From Flavobacteriaceae bacterium (lineage in GTDB: Bacteria > Bacteroidota > Bacteroidia > Flavobacteriales > Flavobacteriaceae): a DNA stretch of 64,000 nt. The stretch spans positions 1-64,000 of the forward strand of contig JAGKWW010000006.1 in NCBI GenBank assembly GCA_021151665.1, written 5' to 3'. Numbering within the stretch: the first letter of the stretch is position 1; every line of letters starts with the position of its first letter. This document shows positions 26,286 through 33,325 of the stretch, piece after piece. A program made the translations under genes and the position numbers. Below the pieces are notes generated by a model, which saw nothing but the letters and a program-made list of their open reading frames with translations, was not told the DNA's origin and ran no database searches.

Positions 26286-27517
26286 TGAAAAACCTTATTT
26301 GCATCCTTATCTGTATTCTTGCCCTGCCGGCGGCTGCCGATACGATTACCGTAGCAAAGGCCGGCCCTATAAGCACCGTGAAACGCGCGCTTGCTATGGC
26401 AAAAGATGGTGATGTAATCATCGTAAAGCGGGGAACCTACCGCGAAGGGAACATCCTAGTAAATAAAAGTGTCACCCTTTTGGGCAAAGGCTACCCTGTT
26501 CTCGACGGGCAAGGCAAATACGAAGTACTAAGCCTGAATGCAAACGCAATAACCGTTAACGGCTTCCGCGTGATAAACTCCGGATTTGCCGCACTTAAAG
26601 ATCCATGTGGCATCCGCATTTATGACCGGAAGGATATTATCGTCTGCAACAATATACTCAACAACAATTTCTTTGGCATCTATGTGCAGAATGGCAGCAA
26701 CTGTATTATAAAAAATAACACCATCACCGCTTACGGCAAAGAAGAGCAGCTTATTGGCAACGGCATCCATTGCTGGAAAAGCCAAAACCTTCAGATAACA
26801 GGCAACAGAATATCAGGCCATCGGGACGGCATCTATTTTGAATTTGTGACCAACTCGGTTATCTGGCGGAACATATCCTTTAAAAACATACGGTATGGGC
26901 TGCACTTTATGTTCTCTAACGACGATGCCTACATTTCAAATGTTTTCAGGAACAATGGCGCGGGCGTGGCTGTTATGTTCACCAAAAACGTAAAGATGTA
27001 CAACAACTTCTTCGGGCAAAACTGGGGCGATTCGGCTTACGGCCTGCTGCTGAAGGAAATAGCCGATAGCTATATCTTCAACAACAGGTTCAGCCACAAC
27101 ACCACCGGAATTTACATGGAAGGGACATCGCGTATTACATTGGAGAAAAACAGATTTGAAGGCAACGGCTGGGGCATGAAGATACAGGCGAGTTGCATGG
27201 ACAACACGCTGCAAAGCAACAATTTTATTGGAAATACCTTTGATGTCAGCACCAACGGCACACTTGTGCTCAACACCTTTAGCGGTAATTACTGGGACAA
27301 GTATGAAGGCTATGACCTGGATAAGGACGGGGTGGGCGATGTTCCCTTCCACCCGCTCAGCCTGTTTGCCGTGTTAACGGAAAACAATCCTCCCGCCATG
27401 CTGCTGTTCCGCAGCTTTATGATCACGCTGCTCGATAAGTCTGAAAAAGTACTGCCCAGCATAACGCCCGGGAACTTTGAAGACACTAAACCACTTATGA
27501 AACCGCTACCGTTATGA
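26285..27517 (+). CDS. nosD: NosD periplasmic maturation protein
   Basis: A 410-residue exported protein with a signal peptide (LICILICILALPAAAD) and a right-handed beta-helix made of repeated N-rich turns, for example NNILNNNFFGIYVQNGSNCIIKNN. The C-terminal stretch GYDLDKDGVGDVPFHP is a NosD hallmark. With the NosFY ABC transporter it supports sulfur or copper supply for the CuZ centre. The start overlaps the nosL stop by one base and the stop overlaps the nosF start by four (ATGA), so the accessory genes are translationally coupled. Confidence 0.94.
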   Translation: MKNLICILICILALPAAADTITVAKAGPISTVKRALAMAKDGDVIIVKRGTYREGNILVNKSVTLLGKGYPVLDGQGKYEVLSLNANAITVNGFRVINSGFAALKDPCGIRIYDRKDIIVCNNILNNNFFGIYVQNGSNCIIKNNTITAYGKEEQLIGNGIHCWKSQNLQITGNRISGHRDGIYFEFVTNSVIWRNISFKNIRYGLHFMFSNDDAYISNVFRNNGAGVAVMFTKNVKMYNNFFGQNWGDSAYGLLLKEIADSYIFNNRFSHNTTGIYMEGTSRITLEKNRFEGNGWGMKIQASCMDNTLQSNNFIGNTFDVSTNGTLVLNTFSGNYWDKYEGYDLDKDGVGDVPFHPLSLFAVLTENNPPAMLLFRSFMITLLDKSEKVLPSITPGNFEDTKPLMKPLPL

Positions 27518-28221
27518 TCACGATAGAAAACCTCCACAAAAAATTCGGCCGCCTCGATGTGCTTAAGAATGTATCGCTAAGCTGCAGCTCCGGCCAGTGT
27601 ATCGCCCTTATCGGGCCAAATGGCTGCGGAAAGACCACGCTGATAAAATCCATACTGGGCATGGTGCTTCCCGATGCAGGCAGTATCCTGTTTAAGGGTG
27701 CACCTGTTGCGGGCGGCTATCAGTATCGAAAAGGCATTGGCTACATGCCGCAGATCGGCAGGTACCCTGATAGCATGACCATCGGGCAGGTTATCGCTAT
27801 GGTGCGTTCGCTCAGGGCAGATGCGGGGCCGGTTGATGACGACCTTTATCGCGCGTTTTCGCTTGAAGCGATGAAAGATAAGCAAATGCGCACCTTGTCG
27901 GGAGGGACTACGCAAAAGGTAAGCGCGGTACTGGCATTTCTTTTTAACCCGGATGTTCTGATACTGGACGAACCCACTGCGGGACTCGACCCACTGGCGT
28001 CGGAGATATTAAAAGAAAAGATCATTCACGAGAAGCAGAGGGGCAAACTGATACTTATAACATCGCACTTGCTAAGCGAACTGGACGACCTCATCACCCA
28101 GGTTGTATTTATGCAGGAAGGCAGCGTGCTTTTTCATAAAAGCGTCGACGCCTTGCAGGAAGAAACAGGCCAGACCAGAATCTCGGGGGCAATAGCCCAC
28201 ATATTAAAATCAAGGCAATGA
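27514..28221 (+). CDS. nosF: NosF ABC transporter ATPase
   Basis: A 235-residue ATP-binding subunit. Walker A is GPNGCGKTT (about 32-40), the signature is LSGGTTQK (about 129-136), Walker B is VLILDEPTAG (about 149-158), and the switch His is in LITSHLLSE. It forms the NosFY exporter with the next gene, energising NosZ maturation from the cytoplasm. Length is normal. The coupling to nosD and nosY by four-base ATGA overlaps on both sides argues for stoichiometric synthesis. Confidence 0.95.
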   Translation: MITIENLHKKFGRLDVLKNVSLSCSSGQCIALIGPNGCGKTTLIKSILGMVLPDAGSILFKGAPVAGGYQYRKGIGYMPQIGRYPDSMTIGQVIAMVRSLRADAGPVDDDLYRAFSLEAMKDKQMRTLSGGTTQKVSAVLAFLFNPDVLILDEPTAGLDPLASEILKEKIIHEKQRGKLILITSHLLSELDDLITQVVFMQEGSVLFHKSVDALQEETGQTRISGAIAHILKSRQ

Positions 28222-28985
28222 AACAGCTTATTAAAATAATCCTTTCGGATATACTGAAGAACAGGATAATAGTAGCCTACACAATCATATTGGCCGTGCT
28301 CTCCTGGAGCTCGTTCCTCCTGGAAGATAATTCAGCTAAAGGGCTTCTTACTATTCTCAACGTAATTTTGTTTACGGTGCCGCTGGTATCGATATTGTTC
28401 GGAACGATTTATCTTTACAACAGCAGCGAATTTATAGAGTTGCTGCTTAGCCAGCCCATCAGGAGGCGCCGCATCTGGAGCTGCCTTTTTATAGGGGTAT
28501 CGCTTTCTATGGCTATCGCCTTTACTGCCGGGGCAGGTATTCCGCTGGTCATCTATTCGCCGGACACGACCGGATTACTGATGCTTATGATCGGCATCCT
28601 TATAACCGTCATATTTACCGCACTGGCTTTTTTGTGTGCCATTTTCACTCGGGATAAGGCAAAAGGCATCGGGCTCAGTATTATGGCGTGGCTGTATTTT
28701 GCCCTGCTGTTTGACGGCATGGTGCTGTTCCTGCTCTTCCAGCTGGCCGATTATCCGATAGAAAACGCAATGGTGGGAATAACTGCGCTTAGCCCTATAG
28801 ACCTGGCCCGCATACTAATACTGCTACGGCTGGATGTTTCGGCTATGATGGGATACACCGGCGCAATATTCCGCGATTTTTTCGGCACATCGGCAGGTAT
28901 GCTGATATCCTTCCTGCTGCTGTGCCTCTGGGCAGCCATCCCTTTTGCCATTTCACTTAAAAAATTCAGCCGTAAAGACCTTTAG
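28218..28985 (+). CDS. nosY: NosY ABC transporter permease
   Basis: A 255-residue permease with six hydrophobic helices in the ABC-2 pattern. Helix 1 starts at about residue 15 (IIVAYTIILAVLSWSSFLL), and the coupling region ELLLSQPIRRRRIW between helices 2 and 3 is typical of NosY. It is the membrane partner of NosF. The globin gene begins one base after its stop, extending the operon. Confidence 0.93.
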   Translation: MKQLIKIILSDILKNRIIVAYTIILAVLSWSSFLLEDNSAKGLLTILNVILFTVPLVSILFGTIYLYNSSEFIELLLSQPIRRRRIWSCLFIGVSLSMAIAFTAGAGIPLVIYSPDTTGLLMLMIGILITVIFTALAFLCAIFTRDKAKGIGLSIMAWLYFALLFDGMVLFLLFQLADYPIENAMVGITALSPIDLARILILLRLDVSAMMGYTGAIFRDFFGTSAGMLISFLLLCLWAAIPFAISLKKFSRKDL

Positions 28986-28986
28986 C

Positions 28987-29361
28987 ATGACAACAGACAT
29001 TTGCAACAGAAAAGACATTGAGCAACTCGTAGATACATTTTATGACCGCGTAAAGGCCGACGATACGATTGGCTACCTTTTTAACGATGTGGCACGGGTA
29101 AACTGGGAGGAGCACCTGCCTAAGATGTATAATTTCTGGGAAAACATCTTATTCTTTACCGGAAACTATAGCGGAAGCCCAATGGCAGTACACCGGGAGC
29201 TTCACAAAAAAAGTACGATGAGCGAACAGCATTTCCGGCACTGGAACACACTGTTCGCTGATACGGTAGACTGCCTTTTTACCGGTCCGAAAGCAGACGA
29301 AATAAAAGAACGGGCTGCTAATATCGCATCGGTGATGATGTATAAGACGCTTTCTAAGTAA
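28987..29361 (+). CDS. truncated haemoglobin, group III-like
   Basis: A 124-residue 2-on-2 globin. I take the ATG at 28987, right after nosY, not the ATG at 28945 inside it. Signatures are the N-terminal LVDTFYDRVKAD, LPKMYNFWENILF, and the proximal His in FRHWNTLF (about residue 88). Group III globins are poorly characterised. In a denitrification context, binding or detoxifying NO is the natural guess, but this is inference. It is the last gene of the nos operon, followed by a bidirectional terminator. Confidence 0.88.
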   Translation: MTTDICNRKDIEQLVDTFYDRVKADDTIGYLFNDVARVNWEEHLPKMYNFWENILFFTGNYSGSPMAVHRELHKKSTMSEQHFRHWNTLFADTVDCLFTGPKADEIKERAANIASVMMYKTLSK

Positions 29362-29428
29362 TTCATTTCTTCTGATGAAAATAGGTTTGGATGGCCGGGT
29401 TATTCCCTGCCATTTTTTATTTAAAGTA

Positions 29429-29456
29429 AAAGGGCGCGAAATTATTCGCGCCCTTT
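29429..29456. terminator. bidirectional Rho-independent terminator
   Basis: AAAGGGCGCGAA at 29429-29440 and TTCGCGCCCTTT at 29445-29456 form a perfect 12-bp stem with an ATTA loop. It sits between the convergent globin and fasciclin genes and has A/T tracts on both arms. Confidence 0.9.
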
Positions 29457-29478
29457 CTCAACTGAATTAATAATACGC

Positions 29479-30033
29479 CTACTTCGGCAGCAAAACATCC
29501 CCTATCACGTGGATGATGCCATTGGATGTTTCTACAGACCCTAATATCTCTGAGCCGTTCACATAGGTTTTGCCATCCTTTTTGGTAATCTTCACCTTCT
29601 TCGGATTTACCATTTCAAACTCCTGCCCATCCTGCATATAATCGGTTTTAAGTACGCCGACATATGTATGGTACTCCAGTATTGCCTTCAGGTCTTCCTT
29701 CTTTTCAGGTTTCAGCAGCTCATCCAGGGTTCCTGCAGGAAGTTTGTCAAAAGCAGCGTTTACGGGTGCAAAAACAGTAAACGGCCCCGCATTGCTAAGT
29801 GCATCTGCCAGTCCGGCGGCCTTTACTGCGGCGACAAGGGTCGTGTGGTCTTTGCTGCCAATGGCCGTTTGCACAATGTTGGGTTTCGAGGTTTCGTCTA
29901 CCACAGCGCTCTGACCCGCAGGCGCGGCTGTTTCGGCGGCTGGAGTTTCGGCGGGTGTGTCCGTGTTAGATTTGTTGCAGCCGACAGCAGCAAGAAGCGC
30001 CGCCGCCAGCAGTGGTTTAATAGTCCTTTTCAT
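29479..30033 (-). CDS. fasciclin (FAS1) domain lipoprotein
   Basis: A 184-residue lipoprotein. The signal ends at AAVGC, an Ala/Pro/Thr-rich linker follows (about 24-48), and one FAS1 domain spans about 52-184, with H1 region GPFTVFAPVNAAFDKLP and the terminal IIHVIGDVLLP. FAS1 proteins mediate adhesion or bind small ligands; the link to N2O respiration is unknown. The operator-promoter at 30071-30115, identical in geometry to that of nos, indicates co-regulation. It is monocistronic with the shared terminator at 29429. Confidence 0.9.
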   Translation of the reverse strand: MKRTIKPLLAAALLAAVGCNKSNTDTPAETPAAETAAPAGQSAVVDETSKPNIVQTAIGSKDHTTLVAAVKAAGLADALSNAGPFTVFAPVNAAFDKLPAGTLDELLKPEKKEDLKAILEYHTYVGVLKTDYMQDGQEFEMVNPKKVKITKKDGKTYVNGSEILGSVETSNGIIHVIGDVLLPK

Positions 30034-30070
30034 TACTGTAAAATTTAAGATGCTTAAATGGTTAACAGTA

Positions 30071-30115
30071 CAAAGGTCAGACTGCAGGCAAACTTATTTT
30101 ATGAGTCAAATCATA
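30071..30115 (-). promoter_or_regulatory. fasciclin gene operator and -7 element
   Basis: TATGAGTCAAATCATA at 30100-30115 is a perfect TATGA-N6-TCATA palindrome. On the minus strand GACCTTTG (30078 down to 30071) is one mismatch from TAnnTTTG. The centre-to-element distance is again 29.5 bp. The operator overlaps the last codons of the upstream membrane-protein gene. Confidence 0.75.
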
Positions 30116-31313
30116 AGGGGCGCTTTCGTGCAAAACAAAAATAGCTGAGGCCGGCTGCTGATATAAAAAGTACAATGGCGGCAACAAGCAGCAATTCGTT
30201 AGAGTAGGGTATTGGGGTATAGCTAAATGCGGCAAGCCCCTGTGATGCAAGTATCGTTTCATTGGCTATTACTGCCGCGGCAAATACGCCAAGAGAGATA
30301 ACAGACCAGCGGCTAATGGTTACGATTTTTTCTGCAAATGCATACCAAAGTAGAAATAGCGAGATAATAGCCAACAACACAAGGTGCAGGTAGGCGATCA
30401 CTATCGGCCTGAACCCGAATGCGAGCGTACCAAGCGACGGATGTGCCGAAGCAAGCTGCAAAGCAAACTTCAGTAACAGTGCAAACCCTGTGAAGTTGAC
30501 TATGTATCGAAGCACAGTAGGCCCGGGACTGATTGTTATTCGCCATAGGTTGCGCAAGAGCGTTCCCCAGGCCGCAAGCTGGACTACCGCGGCCACACAA
30601 GCGATACCGTAAAGCCACCATGGAAGCCCCGCCCACAGTATTGAGAGCAGGTAAGCGGGAACACACGAGAATGCGAGCAGGCGAAAACAGAGGCGGAAGC
30701 CAACAGTAACCGCCTTACCACAAAGGTAGTCGGCAAGAAGGCCCATACAGGCAAAGAAAAACCATCCGTTATACTGGAAATGCAGGTAGAAGTATATCGC
30801 ACCAAGGTAAAGATCTTGCCGGATGTGCTTTGTAGCCATCATAGCTGCCAGGGCAAAGGTTCCCACCGAAGAGAGAACACTAAACACAAGCGCAGCCTTG
30901 TACCATGCGGTTCTTGCGGTTTTATTACCGGCAAGATCACGCCAAAACAACCATGCAAACGCATAACTTACAAAGATGGATGCTGTTGAAAAGAATATAC
31001 TAAGCCACCAGTAGCCCCCAATAAGAAATGTGGCCAGCATACCATAAGAAGCAATGAGGTTTGCAATAAATACCCATCGGTACCGCCGGTAATTTAACGT
31101 AGCGCTGAGGCCAAGCCGGTGTACCATCAGCACCATTATAGCCTGGCTTACCCAGCCTGCAAAAGCGAAATGGGAGTGCGAATGCTGTATATATTTCTGG
31201 TCGAAGAATGGAAAATCAAAAGCGATCTTGTAGCGCATCACAACACCCAGCAGGGCAACTATAGCAAGATTTATAATCGAAAAACGTAGCCAGGTGCGCA
31301 CACTCTCTTTCAT
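30111..31313 (-). CDS. haem-copper-oxidase subunit I-like membrane protein
   Basis: A 400-residue protein with about 12 hydrophobic helices. His clusters at helix ends recall oxidase subunit I: QHSHSHFAFAGWVSQ (about 43-57), LHFQYNGWFFF (about 187-197) and YLHLVLLAI (about 308-316). No full Cu-B set could be confirmed, so it may be an electron-transfer or NO-related relative and not an oxidase. Its start codon overlaps the crp stop by one base (TGATG), so it is coupled to the regulator and expressed from the autoregulated promoter. Confidence 0.65.
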   Translation of the reverse strand: MKESVRTWLRFSIINLAIVALLGVVMRYKIAFDFPFFDQKYIQHSHSHFAFAGWVSQAIMVLMVHRLGLSATLNYRRYRWVFIANLIASYGMLATFLIGGYWWLSIFFSTASIFVSYAFAWLFWRDLAGNKTARTAWYKAALVFSVLSSVGTFALAAMMATKHIRQDLYLGAIYFYLHFQYNGWFFFACMGLLADYLCGKAVTVGFRLCFRLLAFSCVPAYLLSILWAGLPWWLYGIACVAAVVQLAAWGTLLRNLWRITISPGPTVLRYIVNFTGFALLLKFALQLASAHPSLGTLAFGFRPIVIAYLHLVLLAIISLFLLWYAFAEKIVTISRWSVISLGVFAAAVIANETILASQGLAAFSYTPIPYSNELLLVAAIVLFISAAGLSYFCFARKRPL

Positions 31314-31900
31314 CAGTAATATATTTTATGATCCCTTATCTCTATCTTGTTTTCCTTGCTCATTTTAGTTAATGCCCGTATCACGGTCTCAACGCGCAGG
31401 CCGGTAAAATTGGCAATTTCCTGCCGGGTAAAAGGCACCAGTTCGCGGGGGCCGTGCTTGTCTTTTTTCCGGGTATTGAAAAAAGCGATAAGCCGAAACT
31501 CCGGCTTTTGGTTAATGATGTCTTTAGAGGTGCTGGCCTTGGTATGGATGCGCCGCGCCATAAGGTTGAGAAACTGCCGCTGAACGCCTGGATATTCCTC
31601 CAGTATCTTCAGGAATTTGTCTTTAGACAGCTTGATGATCTTAGAGTCCTGGAAGGCCAGCGCCGACGCCGGATATTTCTCGTCTATGAACAATGGCGGC
31701 TCCCCGAAGCTCTGCCCGTTAAAGAAATAGCCCTGTGTAAATTCCTTGCCTGCATCATTGGTATTAAACATTTTAACGCAGCCATCAATGATCTGGTAAT
31801 AGAACATTGCAGCAGCGCCTTCGTCAAAGATCACTTCGCCTTTGTGGTATTCTTTTGCAATGGCTCCCCAGGTAAAAAGCAGGTCTATATCTACTTGCAT
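31313..31900 (-). CDS. Crp/Fnr-family regulator of the nos region
   Basis: A 195-residue regulator from the ATG at 31900; the longer frame to 31987 runs through its own promoter and operator. It has an N-terminal cyclic-nucleotide-binding-like barrel (about 10-115), a dimer helix and a C-terminal winged helix (FTRQEIANFTGLRVETVIRAL). The recognition helix has V170, E171 and R175 at the positions of Fnr V208, E209 and R213, which read a TGA half-site. Only one Cys is seen, so there is no Fnr-type iron-sulfur cluster; a DNR/NnrR-like NO sensor is plausible. Its promoter carries the TATGA-N6-TCATA operator at class II spacing, suggesting autoactivation. Confidence 0.88.
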   Translation of the reverse strand: MQVDIDLLFTWGAIAKEYHKGEVIFDEGAAAMFYYQIIDGCVKMFNTNDAGKEFTQGYFFNGQSFGEPPLFIDEKYPASALAFQDSKIIKLSKDKFLKILEEYPGVQRQFLNLMARRIHTKASTSKDIINQKPEFRLIAFFNTRKKDKHGPRELVPFTRQEIANFTGLRVETVIRALTKMSKENKIEIRDHKIYY

Positions 31901-31943
31901 AGCTAACGGATTATTATTGTCAAATATAGCAATAACAACAGGG

Positions 31944-32017
31944 CAAATGTATATCGGGGTTATACACCGGAATATGACTCTGGTCATAAAAAAGCCGCGG
32001 CTGTCACCTTAGTTTTG
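31944..32017. promoter_or_regulatory. divergent promoter with one central operator
   Basis: TATGACTCTGGTCATA at 31973-31988 is a perfect TATGA-N6-TCATA palindrome. On the minus strand TACATTTG (31951 down to 31944) is an exact -7 element for crp. On the plus strand TAGTTTTG (32010-32017) is an exact -7 element for the copper operon. Each element begins exactly 29.5 bp from the operator centre. The plus-strand start is predicted at about 32022, so that transcript may be leaderless. Confidence 0.8.
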
Positions 32018-32021
32018 CCTT

Positions 32022-32390
32022 ATGAAATATATAACCGCACTACTCGCCCTGATGATCCTTGCACGGCCCATTGCCCCGGTAGCCGGTTATTTCATTCATT
32101 ATAAGTACATCTCTGAAAAGCTTTGCGAAAACAAATCGCGCCCTGAGACGCATTGTAACGGCAAGTGCGTACTAAAAAAAGAGCTTGGCAAAGCGGCGGC
32201 TGAAGAAACCGGAAATAAAAAGGACAACAGTAAAAAGGATTCCCTGTACGAGTTTTATGTAATGCCTGCCTCAGGGGGAACAGCTCAGCCGTTAGTTTTG
32301 CCGGTACCTGTGGGCACGCCCATGAGCCGTTATAACAATTATAGTTTTTTGAAAACTAACTCCATTTTCCATCCTCCGCTTTTCGGCTAA
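32022..32390 (+). CDS. small Cys-containing envelope protein of the copper operon
   Basis: A 122-residue protein with one N-terminal hydrophobic segment. A short Cys motif region follows (KLCENKSRPETHCNGKCVLKKEL, three Cys and one His), then a Lys-rich linker. The pattern C-x8-HC-x3-C with a KKEL tail recurs in small Bacteroidota proteins of unknown function near metal-uptake genes. Metal or copper binding in the periplasm is inferred from the cysteines and from its neighbours. It is the first gene of the 32022-35314 operon. Confidence 0.7.
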   Translation: MKYITALLALMILARPIAPVAGYFIHYKYISEKLCENKSRPETHCNGKCVLKKELGKAAAEETGNKKDNSKKDSLYEFYVMPASGGTAQPLVLPVPVGTPMSRYNNYSFLKTNSIFHPPLFG

Positions 32391-32467
32391 ATGACTTCAG
32401 TACATTTTAAAGAAAAACATCTGCCCACACGGCGGACGGCTATAGTATTACCTAAAAATAAAAGATC

Positions 32468-33313
32468 ATGAAAACCATAAACCTTATCATAGTATTTCTA
32501 CTTTCACTCCTTGCCACCTCTTGCAGTTCCGACGAAACGCAACCTCTGGCAACCGATGAAACAGCAGGCCTAAGCCTGGTTACTGAACTGAGCAACGCAA
32601 ACCATACTGTTCAGCTTCACACGCGTACAGGTTCTTTGCAGCAAGGCTATAACGCCATTTCTATCCGCATTAAAGACAACGCGACCGGGAAATATGAAGA
32701 AAACGCCTCCCTGTCATGGACGCCATTAATGCAAATGATGACAATGCAGCACTCCTGCCCCAGATCGGCAATCAATAAGGCGCCCGCCACCCAAACCATG
32801 TACAGCGGATATATTGTTTTCCAAATGGCCCAAAACGACATGGAACACTGGCAACTGGCTATTAATTATACCATCAATGGGCAGGCATACGCTGTTTCGG
32901 GCGAGGTAAACGTACCGCCGTCTGCCAGGCAGCGTGTAGCGTCGTTCGTTGGTTCCGATGGCAACAGGTATGTTGTTGCGCTTGTCAGTCCCGAAATCCC
33001 GCAGGTAGGAACCAATGCCATGAACGTGGCTGTCTTCAAAATGCAGGACATGATGACGTTCCCTGTGGCAGACAATCTTACTTTAATCCCTGATCCCCGT
33101 ATGCCGGGCATGGGCAACCATGGTTCCCCTGTCAACAGCAGCCTGGTACAGGAAGCCACAGGCGGATTTTATCAGGGCACTGTGTCGCTTACGATGACCG
33201 GCTACTGGAAAATCAGCCTCATCATGAAAAACGCATCGGGCGAGATCATTAAAGGTGAAGCGGTGACGGATACAACACCCGCCAGCAGCCTTTATCTGGA
33301 AATGGAATTTTAG
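32468..33313 (+). CDS. lipoprotein with two YtkA/FixH-like domains
   Basis: A 281-residue lipoprotein (lipobox LLATSC). The body contains two related halves. Half 1 (about 35-150) has WTPLMQMMTMQHSCP then YSGYIVFQMAQNDMEHWQL. Half 2 (about 155-281) has DPRMPGMGNHGSP then YQGTVSLTMTGYWKISL. Met/His clusters followed by a W-containing strand are characteristic of YtkA-like domains, which are found in copper and oxidase maturation contexts. Copper binding is inferred. It lies 12 bp before the receptor gene. Confidence 0.75.
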   Translation: MKTINLIIVFLLSLLATSCSSDETQPLATDETAGLSLVTELSNANHTVQLHTRTGSLQQGYNAISIRIKDNATGKYEENASLSWTPLMQMMTMQHSCPRSAINKAPATQTMYSGYIVFQMAQNDMEHWQLAINYTINGQAYAVSGEVNVPPSARQRVASFVGSDGNRYVVALVSPEIPQVGTNAMNVAVFKMQDMMTFPVADNLTLIPDPRMPGMGNHGSPVNSSLVQEATGGFYQGTVSLTMTGYWKISLIMKNASGEIIKGEAVTDTTPASSLYLEMEF

Positions 33314-33325
33314 AACAGACATCCG

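Noticed and set aside
31901..31987. Longer N terminus for the nos-region Crp/Fnr protein
   Set aside because: It would pass through the -7 element at 31944-31951 and part of the operator; the fold begins at the ATG at 31900.
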